Numbered from the stretch's first letter, positions 9,728 through 21,981 are shown. The stretch is 64,000 bases of DNA from Cerrena zonata (GCA_038087015.1 JASBNA010000018.1:124001-188000); one strand, 5' to 3'. A program made the numbers and translations. Notes: a model not told the origin generated them from the sequence alone.

Positions 9728-12700
9728 CTATAGAGACATTTGTCGATAGAACAACATAGACGCTTTACGATTGTAAGCCCAGCCAAGATCGGGCACATGG
9801 CAAACGGTGTCATGTTCAAATCGACAATGGGCGCCTGTCTCTGCACCGTCATGGTACCACACGGAGCGATCGCTGTGAATAAAACGAGCTGTGAAGTGAT
9901 TGCCCCCATGATATATAGCACCTTGCAGCTCCCACCTAGCGGGTGCAGCATTGAGAGCCATATCGAAGTCTGGTTCAATAGCGATCGTGCCGGCGTAGTC
10001 AGTGGGCAATTCCAATAACAGCAACGTAGGGACCACATGATAAACGGAAATAGGCATGACATGAGCAGCATTGCACCCCTCACAAACAGAAGACTGTGTA
10101 GGGAAAAGCAGAGAACGGAATAAGGCACTGACGCAAGTATCGGCAGTGGTATCTAGAAGAACGTAAGCAGCCGACCATAGAACATTGTTTATGGGGGAGG
10201 TTTTGGCGTTTTCCACGTTGCAGCCGCTGCAGATCGTTCTCCTTGTACCGTAAGCAGCGGTCACATCAGTGAGTTGCTTGACTAAATCGCCAATTGCAGC
10301 AGTCGTGGCTCCACGTCGAGGGAACGCCTCCGGATTCACGCTCGATAGAACGTCTCGAAGTTGATTGCGAGCCACTTCAGATGCGGTGAGCGTTGAGGGT
10401 GTCTGCGATTGTAGAACATGGGTGTACTGTCGGAAGAAAAAATCGAGTACGAAATTGCAACCCCTGACGGTAGACCACATAGTGGGGAAAAGCAACTCGC
10501 AATTGAGGAGAATAGTGAGAAATGAATCATAGGCACAACTGTAATCAATAGCATCCCACCGCAGACCGAGAAGCTGTAATAAGCCTTCAGTGCTGGAGGG
10601 GGCGTCCATTTCACTTCCCTCAATCCGTCGGCGTTTGGTTGGGGGACCCCCCGCCTTGCCAGGCACGGTCCTCTTCGTTGACGAGATACTAAAGCTGCGA
10701 ACATGGGTGGGCGTGTAACCAGATCCATAAACAGCCCGGAATGACTTGAGCAAAGCATCCCTTGTAGTTCCCTTCACACGGTGATCGAGTTTACCATCGA
10801 ATTTGAGCAGAGATATGTCGTCCAACAATTCCAACTCCATTGTCTCTGCTCGCAAGTCTCCAGAGAGCCCACCAGTAAACTTACCATCTCCGAAGCTGTG
10901 TAGAATCAACAAGCCATCTAATGATGAGCCTCGTGAGAGGCAGGTGTACACAGCCTGATGGCTTCGACAATGCCTAAGATCCACAGCATTGAAAGGACGT
11001 GTCCGACCTTGCGAACAGTAATCGGTCATGGCAAAGTTAGGCAAGACAGGCACCTGGGAACGCTTGATGGACACAGATGACTTATTCGGAAGGGCCACCA
11101 CAACGGTGTCTGTTCGAGCAGGGAGAGGAACGACATTGAGTGGAAGATCCTTGATCTGAACCGCAATGGGTGGATCCGTCAACTTCACAAAGAGTACGTC
11201 GAGAGTAGGCATTTTTGATTTGGTGTCCTTGTACTTCCATCCATAAACAGTGGCTTCCGCCCCATTGGTGATGCACAATTCGGTGGCCTCATTTTGTTTT
11301 ATCATGACAGGCATACCAATGCACAACCTCAGCATACCTGGGATCGGTTTTTTTACCATGCATGATGGCACAGCCCAGAGAATGTGCTGCAATTTAGTAT
11401 TGATGTGAGGACCAGCATCGTTGTAATCGCGGGCGGTACAAGACCGTGACCCCCATTCATCGCGTGAGTAGAATGTTACCAAAGGCACACCCCTGTCCTT
11501 GGCAAAGCGGACTGAAACATAGTCATTAATTGCATCTCTGTGAGAATTCCATGCGGTTATTATCGAGACAGAAGAAAAATTAGGATGAGTGATGCTAGGA
11601 GCGGCAGGACTAATACCTGTGACACGGGAACAAAACAGGTCGAGATCGGCGTCGATGCAAGCACGTACACGGAGTCGAACCAAGGCGGCTCTCAGGCGTC
11701 TATCCCCATCGGAAACTCCACGCTGCCGCATGTTATCTCTCAAAATAGCGACGGTGTTGAATTGTCTCCAAATGGATATGCCCAAAGCAGCATCTTGGGT
11801 ATTGTGGTTGGCCCCGCTAGCAGGCGTGCGAGAGTATAAAGCCGTAGCACCGGGGGAAGCGGGTGGAAGCTGACAAAAGTCACCTGCGAGGACAATGTGT
11901 AGTCCACCAAAAGCGCTATAATTCCTCCGAGCAGATGCAATGTTGGAACTGATACGCCTCAAGTCAGCGGAAGACACCATAGACACTTCGTCTATAAAGA
12001 TGACATCAACACCACTCAAGTTCGCGCGGACATCGTCAATAGCGTTTGGTGTCAATGGACCTGTACCTCTACCGAATTTAAGGACTGTATGATACGTCGA
12101 GCCGTTAATAAGGCAAGCGGCGGCACCTGTGGGAGCAAGCAGCAGTAATCGCCGACGCTCGTTACGGACGTGGAAGAAAGCGGTAAGGGCCTTGATCACC
12201 TGCGATTTCCCTGTGCCACCCATACCGCCCAGATACATAAGGAGCTGTTCGCTATTACGATTGGTAACAGCGGCGGCGATAGTGACAAAGGCACGAACTT
12301 GAACAACATTCAGGGTGTAGTGTGCACAAATGTCCCTCATCATGGGTGTTATATGAATATTGTCCAAAAGATGAGAACCAGCCCGCTCAATGTAAGCCTT
12401 GTGCACAGAGTGAGTACATGACAGCGGGGAAATCACGCAAACAGCGTTAGGGTGATACGAAGGGAAGGCGGTTGGAGATGAGGCTTTCAAGTCAGGTGGC
12501 AACTCATTCGCATGTCGTGCAGCGATGACAGCTATCTTCTTAGCATTAACGAGAGCGGTCCATTGTTTCGCAGTGAAGGAAGGAATGGCAACATCATTTT
12601 CGGCAGTGGTGATAGTCGCAGCACCGCTGAGGACACCACGATGGGCACACAATGCGGTCAACAACGACTTCATCAAGCTCATCTCCTTCAGCACATTTGC

Positions 12701-15700
12701 TGATCTACATTCTTCATCGACGATATCGTCGAAGGCGCTAGGGTCCATAGAGGGCAACGCATCATCTTCAACCGCCTGAATATCCAAAGTATTTAACTCC
12801 TGGTTAGAAAACATACCCAAAGGACTGACAGAAAACTTTTGCTTTTTCCGCTGTTCAGCGTAGTTGTGCCGCGAATCTTGACATTCATAGAAAGTGCCAA
12901 AGCCATTGATAACGCGCTGAGAATGGAGAGAGAAAGTGGTACTTTCGAACGTTTCACGCCACGAAGACGACGCATTTTGCAACTCGAGACCAGTGCGCCA
13001 GCCGCCGGGCTTAAAGAACATGAGCATTACGATATAGTAAATGTCGCCAGCTATATCTTTGCGAGGCAAAGCCGTTCCCAAAAAATCTACGACTACGTGT
13101 TCGTAGTCCTGCGCAACAACGACACGATGAGTGCTGAAGCATGGATGGTCTCGCAAAAGGGGGTATCCGCTACCTACGGAAGGGGGGTCGTTATGCTCAG
13201 GGTACAAGCGATCCGCAGGATCGACATCTTCATCGTCGTCGTGATCGGCCGCGAAACTCGACGTGCATTTCTTCAAGCTGCAAATGCGAATGTAATCATA
13301 CAAGCACCACGAAGAGAGATAATGCGGGCGATAAATGTAGTCATGCACCTTGAGTCGTCCAACTACTTTTGCCCGAGAGTCGACGTCCAACAGGACCGAC
13401 TCGTTGTCGGCACCGACGGTCTCGTTGAGGCTGATATTGCATACCTCAGCTACATAGCGTAAATAAGGATACCAATAAAAGGTCTTGAATGAATGACTAG
13501 TGTAATGGTCGGGATGCCCAAGCAAGGACGCGCAGAGCATCGGTCCTCCCGTCTCTAATTTGGCATTAAGCGCGTTAACAATTTTAATCATCATCTTGCG
13601 GGCAGCTTCGCCACGGTCGCCAGTGTCATGGACAATGTCAGCGTGTTTGTCTAAAACGGCACGAATGACTTCGAACAAAGTATACGTCTTCAACTGGTAT
13701 TTCGTGATGTAATCTGTAATGTAAGCAATGACCGCTTTGACTTGGGTTCCAGAAAGAAGGCACGTTGTGTCAGTGTTACAACACATTAAATAATCAACCA
13801 ATGGTGTGAAAGAATTGATCATAGGCTCCTTGTGCTTTAGCTGCAGGGCTCTAAGGTCGTCAAAACTAGACTCAAGACGGACTTCACGAGGAAAGCGGGC
13901 TCTACAATCTCCTTGTCGCAGACAATGAGGACCACACTTATGCAAATGATTTTTCAGCACCAGTAAATCAATAGAATCTTTGACATGCTGTATATAGTCT
14001 CTAACCACTTCATCCGGAGAGTCAGATGGGGGAGGAGCGCTGGGCATAGACATCGTTGGATCAACATCGGCAGCGATGTGTACGGAAGGGGAATCCCCCA
14101 TGACTTCTTCCATGGGACCTGCAAACAGTTCACCAGTGCAGCATGATTCCAACCAGTCAATCATTTCCCGTTGAAACTCAGTGTTTGCCAAAGCACGGTC
14201 CCGGATCTGTTGAGGAGTGAGAGCGCATTTTATCCATAGTAAGAGATGGAGATGTAGTGTCAGACGACCCTGCGATTCAACTGTACCGTAATAGCCAGCG
14301 GTTGGTCCATACAGTCCATCTGTACCAGTATTCCATCGTAAAACATGCTTAATAAATAACGTAATGACGAGGTGAAAGAAACGAGCACACGCCACAGGAT
14401 TGCGAGCCACCGCCCTCATGCGCTCACTGGCGTCAGGCATCCGCGGAGAAGGAGTCATAAGGTCGATATCCTCACCAGCGTACTTAAGGCAAATGGGACT
14501 TTTAAGATCGGCAGGGGATACGGTGATAAAGAAAACAGGAGTACCAGCGTGGTAAGTGAGAGACCGAATTTGAACTTTCTGGCGTCGTTTTTGCATAGTA
14601 GAATTGGGTACATGTCCGGCAACGTGATCAACGAGATGTAACAATTCGAAGCACCGTTTCTCCTTGTCATTTGTGGGGAGTATGAAACCCTCCCGATTTC
14701 CACGGGCGATAAGCTCATCCAAGGTTTGAGTGTCAATCGTTAAGATCTTTTCAGCGACGTGAGAAAAGTTCTTTTTCGCAGTTAACAAATATCCCCCAAG
14801 GTTGGTACCCCTGATTTGATTGTGACTGTGAATGACAAAGGAGAAAAACTCGTCCTCTTGAAAACGACGATCATGATAATGTAGGAGATGTTGTATATGC
14901 TGGTCACGACCCAAACGAGATTTGATACCCAAGTTCTGAAAGCCACCTTTGCCATAAGGGAAGAGCCAGGGGAACATACCGGGAAACAATGAAGGATTGT
15001 TGTAAATGGATTCCGGACCCTCAGCATGACCGTAAGAGAGGACCTTCCCACCGGATTGAAGGTGACGGATAGCCTCAGCAGTTCGCGCATCTCAACTAAG
15101 ACCATCCAAGGTGTCAGAGGTCAAAGCATGTACAGCGAACGAACAAGGTCCGTCGTCGGTCCCAACCTCCTCCCCATCGTCAAATACAGCTAACGTCTCG
15201 GGAGCGGTACAATTCTCAGTCTGCGGTCGAGGACGATAAATAATAGAGACCGGCGCAGCGTTATCAGTGTACTGTTGAAGATTAGAGCGGGATAATGTGA
15301 TGTCATGATAATCACTGTGATTAACAGCAAGCCACAAGAGAGCGTTCCAAACACGACGATGACTCACGAGAAAGGGAGTACGTTTAAGATCAGCGGGGGT
15401 AGGAGCGCAAGGACCGGTGAACAATATTGCTAGGCAGTCATCGATCTCCTCACGGGGAGGGGGTAGAACGGTGTATACCTTGGCGATGGGTTGCGAGAAG
15501 GTGATAGCATTGGCGCGCATACGTCGTTGCCCCATTTGCACAGCGATAACAAAAGCGTTGTGTCGAAAACGGGCGACAATAATGCGCTCACAGTAGTTAA
15601 GAATAACAAGAGGCATGGCTATGTCACCAATCCATAGTCCGTTAGCCAGAGAACGAGGGGGTATATTTTGCATATCCAGACTTTTCTTGCAGCGCGGGCA

Positions 15701-16438
15701 CACGTTGCAACAGGAAACGGTGTTGGACACAACGATACCGGCCCTCTCGAGAATCGGAGATCGAACCACCTGAGGCAGTGTGGTGCGATCCACACGCTCA
15801 CAGACAGCGACGCTGACGTCGAGACGACGTAAGATAAGGAACAGGGGGTCGTCAACGGGGACCTTCGTAATGTCAGAAGCCAAGGTAAGTTACGCGCAAA
15901 CAGCACAAGCAACTTCAGCGAGAGCGAGTCCAGATGTAGCAGCGGTCCATTCGCGAATGATCTCCATCTGGGTCATGAGGGAGGCAGGGGCAGGTGGAAA
16001 AGAAGTACTAGAAGGAAAGCGGAAAGGAGCGGGAGGGGGGGGAGCAGGAGGGTGAGAGGTAAGGATCCGCCCAAATGGATTAACAACGCTATATAGAGAG
16101 CGAGCAAACAGTAGACAATGAGATGAGCAGGGCATGGATTGGCAGGAATGAGAGGCAAAGGCCAATTCACACTGTGACTGGGAAAATGTTCCGCGGGGTA
16201 ATACAACATTGTGCAAAGAAGCAATGCGACGAACATCTTTAACAGGTAGGCGGGAGCAAGCGAGGAAGGGGAGCTGGATGGACAGTTGAGAGTCACCGAG
16301 GGTGTCAAATGCCAGAGCGACATCTATGAAGGTAACGACATCACCATCAAATAGACCGGACAGACTGCCATGCAATACAGGGAATTGCGATAGATAGGAG
16401 ACCTGAACCAAACGAGAGCGTCGCAAAACATCACCCAT
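9728..16438 (-). pseudogene. Helitron 1 Rep/PIF1-helicase with C-terminal USP-like domain (two stops)
   Basis: Start chosen at 16438 (MGDVLRRSR), which aligns with MGVASRSRR of Helitron 2; 2236 codons if the stops are read through. Order: Cys-rich DUF6570-like region (CxxC, PPRSLANGLWIG); Helitron-like Rep domain with HUH motif HLH at 14246-14254 and paired tyrosines YITDYITKY near 13691-13730; PIF1-type helicase with Walker A GGMGGTGKS near 12200-12230, IFIDEVSM and GDFCQLPP; then a ubiquitin-protease-like domain with YSCAYDSF (Cys codon 10535-10537), two CxxC pairs, a His segment GGNHFTARF and VWYHDG. Stops: TGA 15092-15094 (aligns to an Arg or similar; CGA to TGA likely) and TAA 15890-15892 (aligns to Glu). 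The last 1753 codons are uninterrupted. Role: single-strand nicking, joining and unwinding for rolling-circle transposition. Confidence 0.9.
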
Positions 16439-17459
16439 TGCAGGTGCAAAGGGAACCACAAACAGACTGTGCAATACAGATCTGTTAACCGCAGGGGAAA
16501 GAACACCCAGAGATGGCGAACACAAGCGAGGAGGGTGAGCACTTAAGGGTGAGAAGCCCACAGCCTGTCAATTTTTACACCGAAAAGGCGGATATCGGAA
16601 GCGGGACAAAATATGCAGATGGCCCGACATGGAAATAAGCACACAGCAGGCGAAAAAAAATTCAAAGCGGAAGACATGTATTGACTCATTGTAATAGATT
16701 ATACAGATAATTTATAATGCAGTCTATGCACGACGGAGGGCAATGGATGTGGGTAGAAAACTAGAACAGCAACGATGGTGAGCAGCGACGGGGTAGGTGA
16801 AAACAACATGCTTACCAGAGGCGAGAGGGCGTGGTACAACGGTATTGGGGGGAGGGGCGGGCGGAAGTGAGCGGCGGACGCATGCGGGTGCGGCGGAGAC
16901 ATGCGGATGCGGCGCACCAGACGGTAGCACGCACAGCGGGGCGCATGTACAGTGTGAGGTGAGCGTGAGTTGAGGACAAGGTGGAATGAAGGAGGTCGTC
17001 GGTACGGCCAACTTAGGGAGAAAAGAAAGGGGAATGATCGTGAGCGGGGTCTTATATGGTGGGGCAGGGCGTCGAAAATCAGATGTAACCGGCCAACGCG
17101 TTGGGGAGGAAGTGCGGGCCGGAAGGTTAGGTGGGGGGACGAAGAACGCGGCAGAAAGGGAATAATAGGACCAAACAGTGCTCCGACAGTCACGTGAAAA
17201 TGGCAAACTTCAAAGAGATAACCGAAACACAAGTGTCTCGGAATGGAACCGTGTTGTGCAGATTCTGAAGTACTCTTGTGCAACCGTACATGTTACATAT
17301 AGAAGTAAGTAAATGAGAAAAATAGCATCCAGTGTAATAGCGAGACAAAAGCTAATTATGCGACATCTCGCCAATAGCATCAGCAAACCTACACGCTGCT
17401 TGCGGACGAACTTGTCCTTTTTGTGTCCTTTTTGTACTTGTGCAAGTGTATCTCATCTC
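16439..17459. other. Helitron 1 5-prime flank, no supported gene
   Basis: The Rep/helicase frame stays open upstream to 16561, but the conserved start is at 16438. Beyond it the sequence is pyrimidine-rich on the minus strand with long low-complexity overlapping frames. It probably contains promoter, 5-prime UTR and the Helitron 5-prime terminus, which I could not pinpoint. Confidence 0.4.
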
Positions 17460-17819
17460 TCAAGTAGCTAACAGGACAGTTGTACCTTGTACAAGTAAAT
17501 TATAATAATAAAAGTATTTTTTTTCGAACGCAGTACAGAGCAAGTACAAGTACAATATTTCAAATGCGAAAATTACCGAGGGAAATCTAGCATCTTTTCC
17601 GAGCTTAAGTTTCATCTTTGAGACTGTGTCCTTTGGTTTGACCTCGGGAGGTTTGTTCCATTTGAAACATACACCATACATGCAGGGGTGGAGATGAGGA
17701 TAGCGAAGAACACCGAGAGCATTGATACTGCGTACTTTTTGTGTGATTCTCTCCTTCACCTGTGTAGACCTATAACCCGCGCTCTCAGCGCTCTTGTTAT
17801 TCTTTGACGAAGACCACAC
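17460..17819 (-). CDS. Uncharacterised short open frame
   Basis: 119 codons on the minus strand. The first 70 residues look protein-like (YPHLHPCMYGVCFKWNKPP), while the end is low-complexity AT-rich sequence. It lies beside repeats built on GTACTTGTACAAG-like motifs. It could be a decayed exon of a transposon-borne gene. No family recognised. Confidence 0.2.
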   Translation of the reverse strand: MWSSSKNNKSAESAGYRSTQVKERITQKVRSINALGVLRYPHLHPCMYGVCFKWNKPPEVKPKDTVSKMKLKLGKDARFPSVIFAFEILYLYLLCTAFEKKYFYYYNLLVQGTTVLLAT

Positions 17820-19096
17820 CCCTACAAGCCAGCAGATATAGTGGGAGGTGACATAGAATCAGTCTGTCCGTATACTTACCGAAGGTGATCGCATGAGCAT
17901 GGGTCAACCCTGTCCGAGCAAAGTTGCTGGGGATGCAGTAGGTATGCGCAAGGTATCCGGAGGCATATAGGTACAGTTAAAGGACCATGGGGAGGGTATG
18001 GGTTTGAGACAGCTGCAGTATGGGCGATCGATATAATGTAAAAAAATTGAAACTTGCTGTGTTGAAACGGTGAGTTAGCCCCAGAATCTGGAGAATAATA
18101 AGAACCTATGATAAACTACAATACCAAACAAGAGCAGGGGTACCCAAGACCTCAAAACAACCATTCCAATCGTTCAAAGAGACCACATCGCTCATTTCAT
18201 CGGAAAGAGCAATTTAAAGTGTATGTGCGAGGACAAGCATTATCCATAGGGTACTCGATGTACGTTGAAGTTCGACAAGAAGTTATGAACCTCTCGAGAC
18301 ATGGACCAGGGGGGGAATGACGACCTTCATAGATCAATGAGTGTAAACTGATTCATTTGAGGGCGCTCGGTCGGAAATGATTCGGTGCGGACCTCATGAA
18401 CTCGATAAGCCGAGTTAGAGTCGTTCCTTATCCAGAGGTTATGTCGAGTTGATTCGAGGCACGCCCTCGTACACCTGTGGGAATTGTATAATGGGATGGT
18501 TAAATACCATGCTGACACGGTCCCTATCGTGCTCCTCTTTTACCCCGCTCCTTCCTGGCTCTCATCCTCCCTTCCATATTCCCATCTTTACATTGTCTTC
18601 AGCTTTGTTAACAGTCAGGTAAACATTTGATCATTCCATAGTTCAGGCTTCCGTTGCAGCCGTGATGACGACAGGTGAGTGAGGGAGGGAGGGAGGATCC
18701 CAGCTGCTAGCGGTTGTGAGAGTAAGCTCGTGGTCTTTGCTTGAGTTGTGATCGTCTGTCTAGCGCCTCTTCCGTAAGTGACCGTGGACCATGTTTCAAC
18801 GGTTTCTCAGTATCATAGAAGGTAAGCGGTATCATCATATTTTATCAATGGTACTAGACTTCGTACTCTTAATTAGTATTACAAATATGTATCAAAAATA
18901 TGTCTGTGTAATGTTTGAATATATCTGTTTGATTATCTTTTGTGCTTGAAACTCAAAACTTACAGCGTGACTGTCGCAATTTCTGGCACACCTAAAATCG
19001 CACTTGTCCGCAGCACTTGCACCGAACTTGCACTTGTTTATTTCAAATATTTGTCCTGATACAAGTTTTGTACCTCATGATTTAAGCACGGTACAC
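17820..19096. other. Intergenic, no supported gene
   Basis: Only short frames. Motifs of the type CACTTGTCC and ACTTGTAC recur near 19000-19100, as they do near 17400-17510, and may mark the edges of a repeat unit. Confidence 0.35.
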
Positions 19097-19134
19097 TTGT
19101 CCTTATTGTACTTGTACAAGTACAATAAGGACAA
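19097..19134. repeat. 38-bp perfect palindrome
   Basis: Two 19-bp halves are exact reverse complements, centred on CTTGTACAAG. It lies just beyond the 3-prime end of the family gene at 19103-19730 and overlaps the last codons of its altered C-terminus. It may act as a transcript hairpin or as the edge of a mobile repeat. Confidence 0.85.
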
Positions 19135-19730
19135 ATAAGTAGCGTGTAGTTTTACTGATGTATATTTCATGATAACTGGTATCCACAGTGAGATACCACC
19201 TGGGACAACCCATCGTCATCAGACCCCTCTTCTCCTTGAAGTAGTCCCAAATTTTCTTCATCTCTACCCCGAACTGCTCTGGATATGGGCCATAGCTGTG
19301 AGAGATGGAAAAGCACCATACAACCTCTTCTCGACAGAGCACAGGACGATATCGCCACTCAATAGGAATAGTCACCCCCGCTTCTTTCCCGATGTGTTTC
19401 AACAACCATTGCGTCCAAGTGGGAGATAGGGTAGGCCATCCAGGGTCGATCTTCTCGCGCCTTTTGTAGTTGTAGTCGTCGGCGGCAATGTCTATAAGAG
19501 CGGTTGGTTCGACCAAGATGCCATACCAGAATACAGGAGGAAATGGTCCTTCTGTATATTTTGCTCCATCGAGGATGGGGGGAAGCTTTAGAAGAGGACG
19601 AGCCTTTTTTACCTGTTCGAAAGGCTATATCGAACGCAGCTCAGTAAGAGTCGTCACAAAATTAATGGAGAGGACTTACCATTCCAGGCCTGTACTCTCT
19701 CGGAAGCTTGTCGACGGTTATATGAGCCAT
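19103..19730 (-). CDS. Two-exon hypothetical family, copy 1 (C-terminus altered)
   Basis: Exon 1 is 19680-19730 (MAHITVDKLPREYRPGM, 17 codons), then a 67-bp GT-AG intron, then exon 2 at 19103-19612. The core is conserved with four other copies in the window: LPPILDG, GPFPPVFWYGILV, DDYNY, EKIDP, W.QWLLKHIGKEAGV, CREEVVWC, SHSYGPYPEQ, EMKKIWDYFKEKRGL, CPRWYL. The ending differs: after HEIY the frame runs into ISKTTRYLF and then the 38-bp palindrome instead of the usual W-R-D end, so the last codons were replaced or shifted. No signal peptide or membrane segment. Family and function not recognised; probably a lineage-specific expanded family. Confidence 0.65.
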
Positions 19731-19831
19731 GTGGAAGTTCTGCAAGTAGTAGACCGTCAAACTTAGTGTATCTAAAGGAACTCTAGTTGAAAAGCGTTTG
19801 CCTTTTATGAGCAGCAGGCCCAGGTTTGAAG

Positions 19832-19845
19832 GCGTGACGTCACGC
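19832..19845. promoter_or_regulatory. CRE/ATF-type palindrome upstream of family copy 1
   Basis: GCGTGACGTCACGC is a perfect palindrome holding TGACGTCA, the classic bZIP (CREB/ATF) site. It lies about 100 bp upstream of the start codon at 19730. A longer version of the same site occurs at 29059-29074. Confidence 0.55.
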
Positions 19846-20047
19846 GTCCGAGTCCAAGTTCAACATACCAGGGAGCATGTGTAGTAGATACTCCCTTAAT
19901 CAAGTACGTGTTGTATAGAAAAAGCTGAATGAAAACAGCAAAATGTTATTCTTATTAAAACAATGAAGCTAATCGTGTCGAATCTCTGTCACTATCCGAG
20001 TCGACGGTACCTATAATCAAGATTTAGACATGATGGAGGTAATTGTA

Positions 20048-20631
20048 CTACAGACGATCTCGCCAAAATATTTCCCGATCACTGGTGTCCATAGTAAGAT
20101 ACCACCTGGGACAACCCATTTCCGACAGTCCCCTCTTCTCCTTGAAGTAGTCCCAAATCTTCTTCATCTCCACTCCCATCTGCTCTGGATACGGGCCATA
20201 ATTGTGAGAAATGGAAAGGCACCATATGACCTTTTCTCGACAGAGAACTCGACGATATTGCCACTTAATGGGAGCAGTGACTCCCGCTTCTTTTGCAATA
20301 TGTTTCAACAATGATTGGGTCCAGATGGGAGCAAACAGAGGCCATGCAGGATCTATCTTCTCAGGTCTGTCGTAGTTGTAGTCGTCGATAGCAATGTCTA
20401 CAAGGGCGGATTGGTCGACTAGAATGCCGTACCAGAACACAGGAGGAAATGGTCCTTTTGTATATTTTGTTCCATCAAGGATGGGGGGAAGTTTCATGAG
20501 AGGACGCGCTTTTACCACCTGTTCGAAAGACTATCTCATTGCTCAGTAAACCGCCATACATGGTAAATGGGATGACCTACTGCTCCTGGTTTGTATTCCT
20601 GAGGAAGCTGATCGACCGTTGTATCGACCAT
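20048..20631 (-). CDS. Two-exon hypothetical family, copy 2
   Basis: Exon 1 20581-20631 (MVDTTVDQLPQEYKPGA, again 17 codons), donor GTAGGT, exon 2 20048-20518 starting VVKARPLMKLPPILDG and ending REIFWRDRL. It has the conserved core of the family (FWYGILVD, DDYNYDRPEKIDP, CREKVIWC, EMKKIWDYFKEKRGL). It is in direct tandem with copy 1, about 320 bp apart, so tandem duplication is likely. Soluble, no targeting signals seen. Function unknown. Confidence 0.75.
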
Positions 20632-21416
20632 ATTGAAGTGCTAATGGTCGATGAGATGTACTGGTAAGTATGAAACCTCCGCTGACGGCGCCTCATGTGT
20701 TCGCTCGGGTAATGATATTTTATCAAACGTAAAATGTACGTACCTAGATTAGAACAATGGGACACTCGATCAAGGTTACACTTGGGGGTGGGCTACTCGG
20801 GAGTAGCGTATCTCTCCTTATATTTTATCCATACACCCGACTAGGAGCACCCGACGAAGACTGACTGAACGTAACCAGCTCGTGTTACTAAGTGCTTCGC
20901 GGAAATGGCAATTTCGTCCGAGAGCAAACTCCTATAATTTCGTCAAGGAATCGTCAATTAGAGATGGCTATAGGGTTATCTACAAGGTCAAGACAGAGGT
21001 GTACGACTTGAACCAAACCTGCACCACTTCCGTAGCTAAGTGGGATTTGTCTACCTGACTCAAAGTATAAACGTGATAACATGAGAACTTCATAGGAGAC
21101 TCTAACGTTTTGTAGCGAAAAGAAATGAGACTTACCCCCAAAATAGCATCAAATAATGTGTAGCCCATGACCCTGTTCATCATGGTGAGCAAGCAGGCCT
21201 TGGTATAGAGGGATATTCCCCTGGTTTCAATAAATGAGGACTTTTGGAACGTGGTAAATGACAAGAGGAGTAGATTACAACGAAGGAGGGGTATACAGAA
21301 CCTCGCGAACTGCACACTCAAATTTGAACCCGAATTCGTGTAGGAATAGTTTGAGATCCAGTCTAATGTGACAGTAGATCGCATTATACGTGGGGCGATT
21401 ACATTCTGCAAAGTTA
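20632..21416. other. Intergenic, no supported gene
   Basis: Contains upstream sequence of family copy 2 and the 3-prime flank of the SDH assembly factor gene. Open frames here read through the antisense or 3-prime side of neighbours without splice support. Confidence 0.4.
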
Positions 21417-21981
21417 TTACTGGAGGTCGGGCATTCGCCTCACGACCTTTCCCTCGTTGCGTACATGGACTTTGAGCTTTTCTAGGATGGGTGAATTGGC
21501 CCATCGGGAAGGAGGTAACTTCTTGTCTGTTACCCAGTAATAGATATCCCAATCGAGTTCATCCAATAGCTGCAGACAAAGAATTAACTATATTCAATCC
21601 CATATTTGTCTAACAAACGTCATAGAAACTCACCCTATCAAACTCTTCCAATTCCGCCCTTCCCATGTCGCTCAGCTGTTCTTTCGCGAAAGTACTAAGC
21701 AACAGGTCATTCTCGAGCATACCGCGTTTCCGGGTTTGATAAACCAGGCGTGCACGCATCCTATCTATCGGTTCGTTTGGTCGTTCAAGGCGAAGGGGTG
21801 GAGGTGCATTTTCGGGAGAAGTACTGCCTTCCATGTGTTTGGGAGTGTGGGGTAACGGCCATGGATCTTTCAGTTCAGCTCGTTTTTCTTCCGAGAAGAC
21901 AAGTCTCGTAGAATATATATTTCTGAGAGACGAGGTTGGAGTTCGAAGCAGAGACTTCCGACCAGCGAGACGTAATAACAT
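21417..21981 (-). CDS. SDH5: Succinate dehydrogenase assembly factor 2 (SDHAF2/Sdh5), mitochondrial
   Basis: Exons 21634-21981 and 21417-21569 with a GTGAGT...CTGCAG intron; 166 residues. The N-terminus is basic and hydroxylated ([20 protein letters not shown]), a mitochondrial presequence. The core [18 protein letters not shown], then FAKEQL and [14 protein letters not shown], is the diagnostic SDHAF2 signature. Established role: covalent flavin attachment to the SDH flavoprotein subunit. Length and exon join agree with the family. It is a single-copy housekeeping gene between transposon-rich blocks. Confidence 0.95.

Larger units (their letters stand above)
6791..16438 (-). mobile_element. 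Helitron 1 (coding span; true ends not located)
   Basis: Three genes belong together: gene A (minus), gene B (plus) and the Rep/helicase gene (minus). Gene B and the Rep/helicase gene recur in the same convergent arrangement in Helitron 2 at 55.3-64 kb, so they travel together. Helitron termini (5-prime TC, 3-prime hairpin plus CTRR, insertion between A and T) could not be fixed by eye. The 5-prime end should lie right of 16438 and the 3-prime end left of 6791. The Rep/helicase frame has two stops, so this copy is probably not autonomous now. Confidence 0.7.

Noticed and set aside
15890..15892. TAA in Helitron 1 Rep as an intron donor (GTAACT)
   Set aside because: The protein aligns to Helitron 2 without a gap through this point, so a point stop is simpler.
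9740..16055. Long plus-strand frames opposite the Rep/helicase gene
   Set aside because: They are shadows of the strongly coding minus strand with no motifs of their own.
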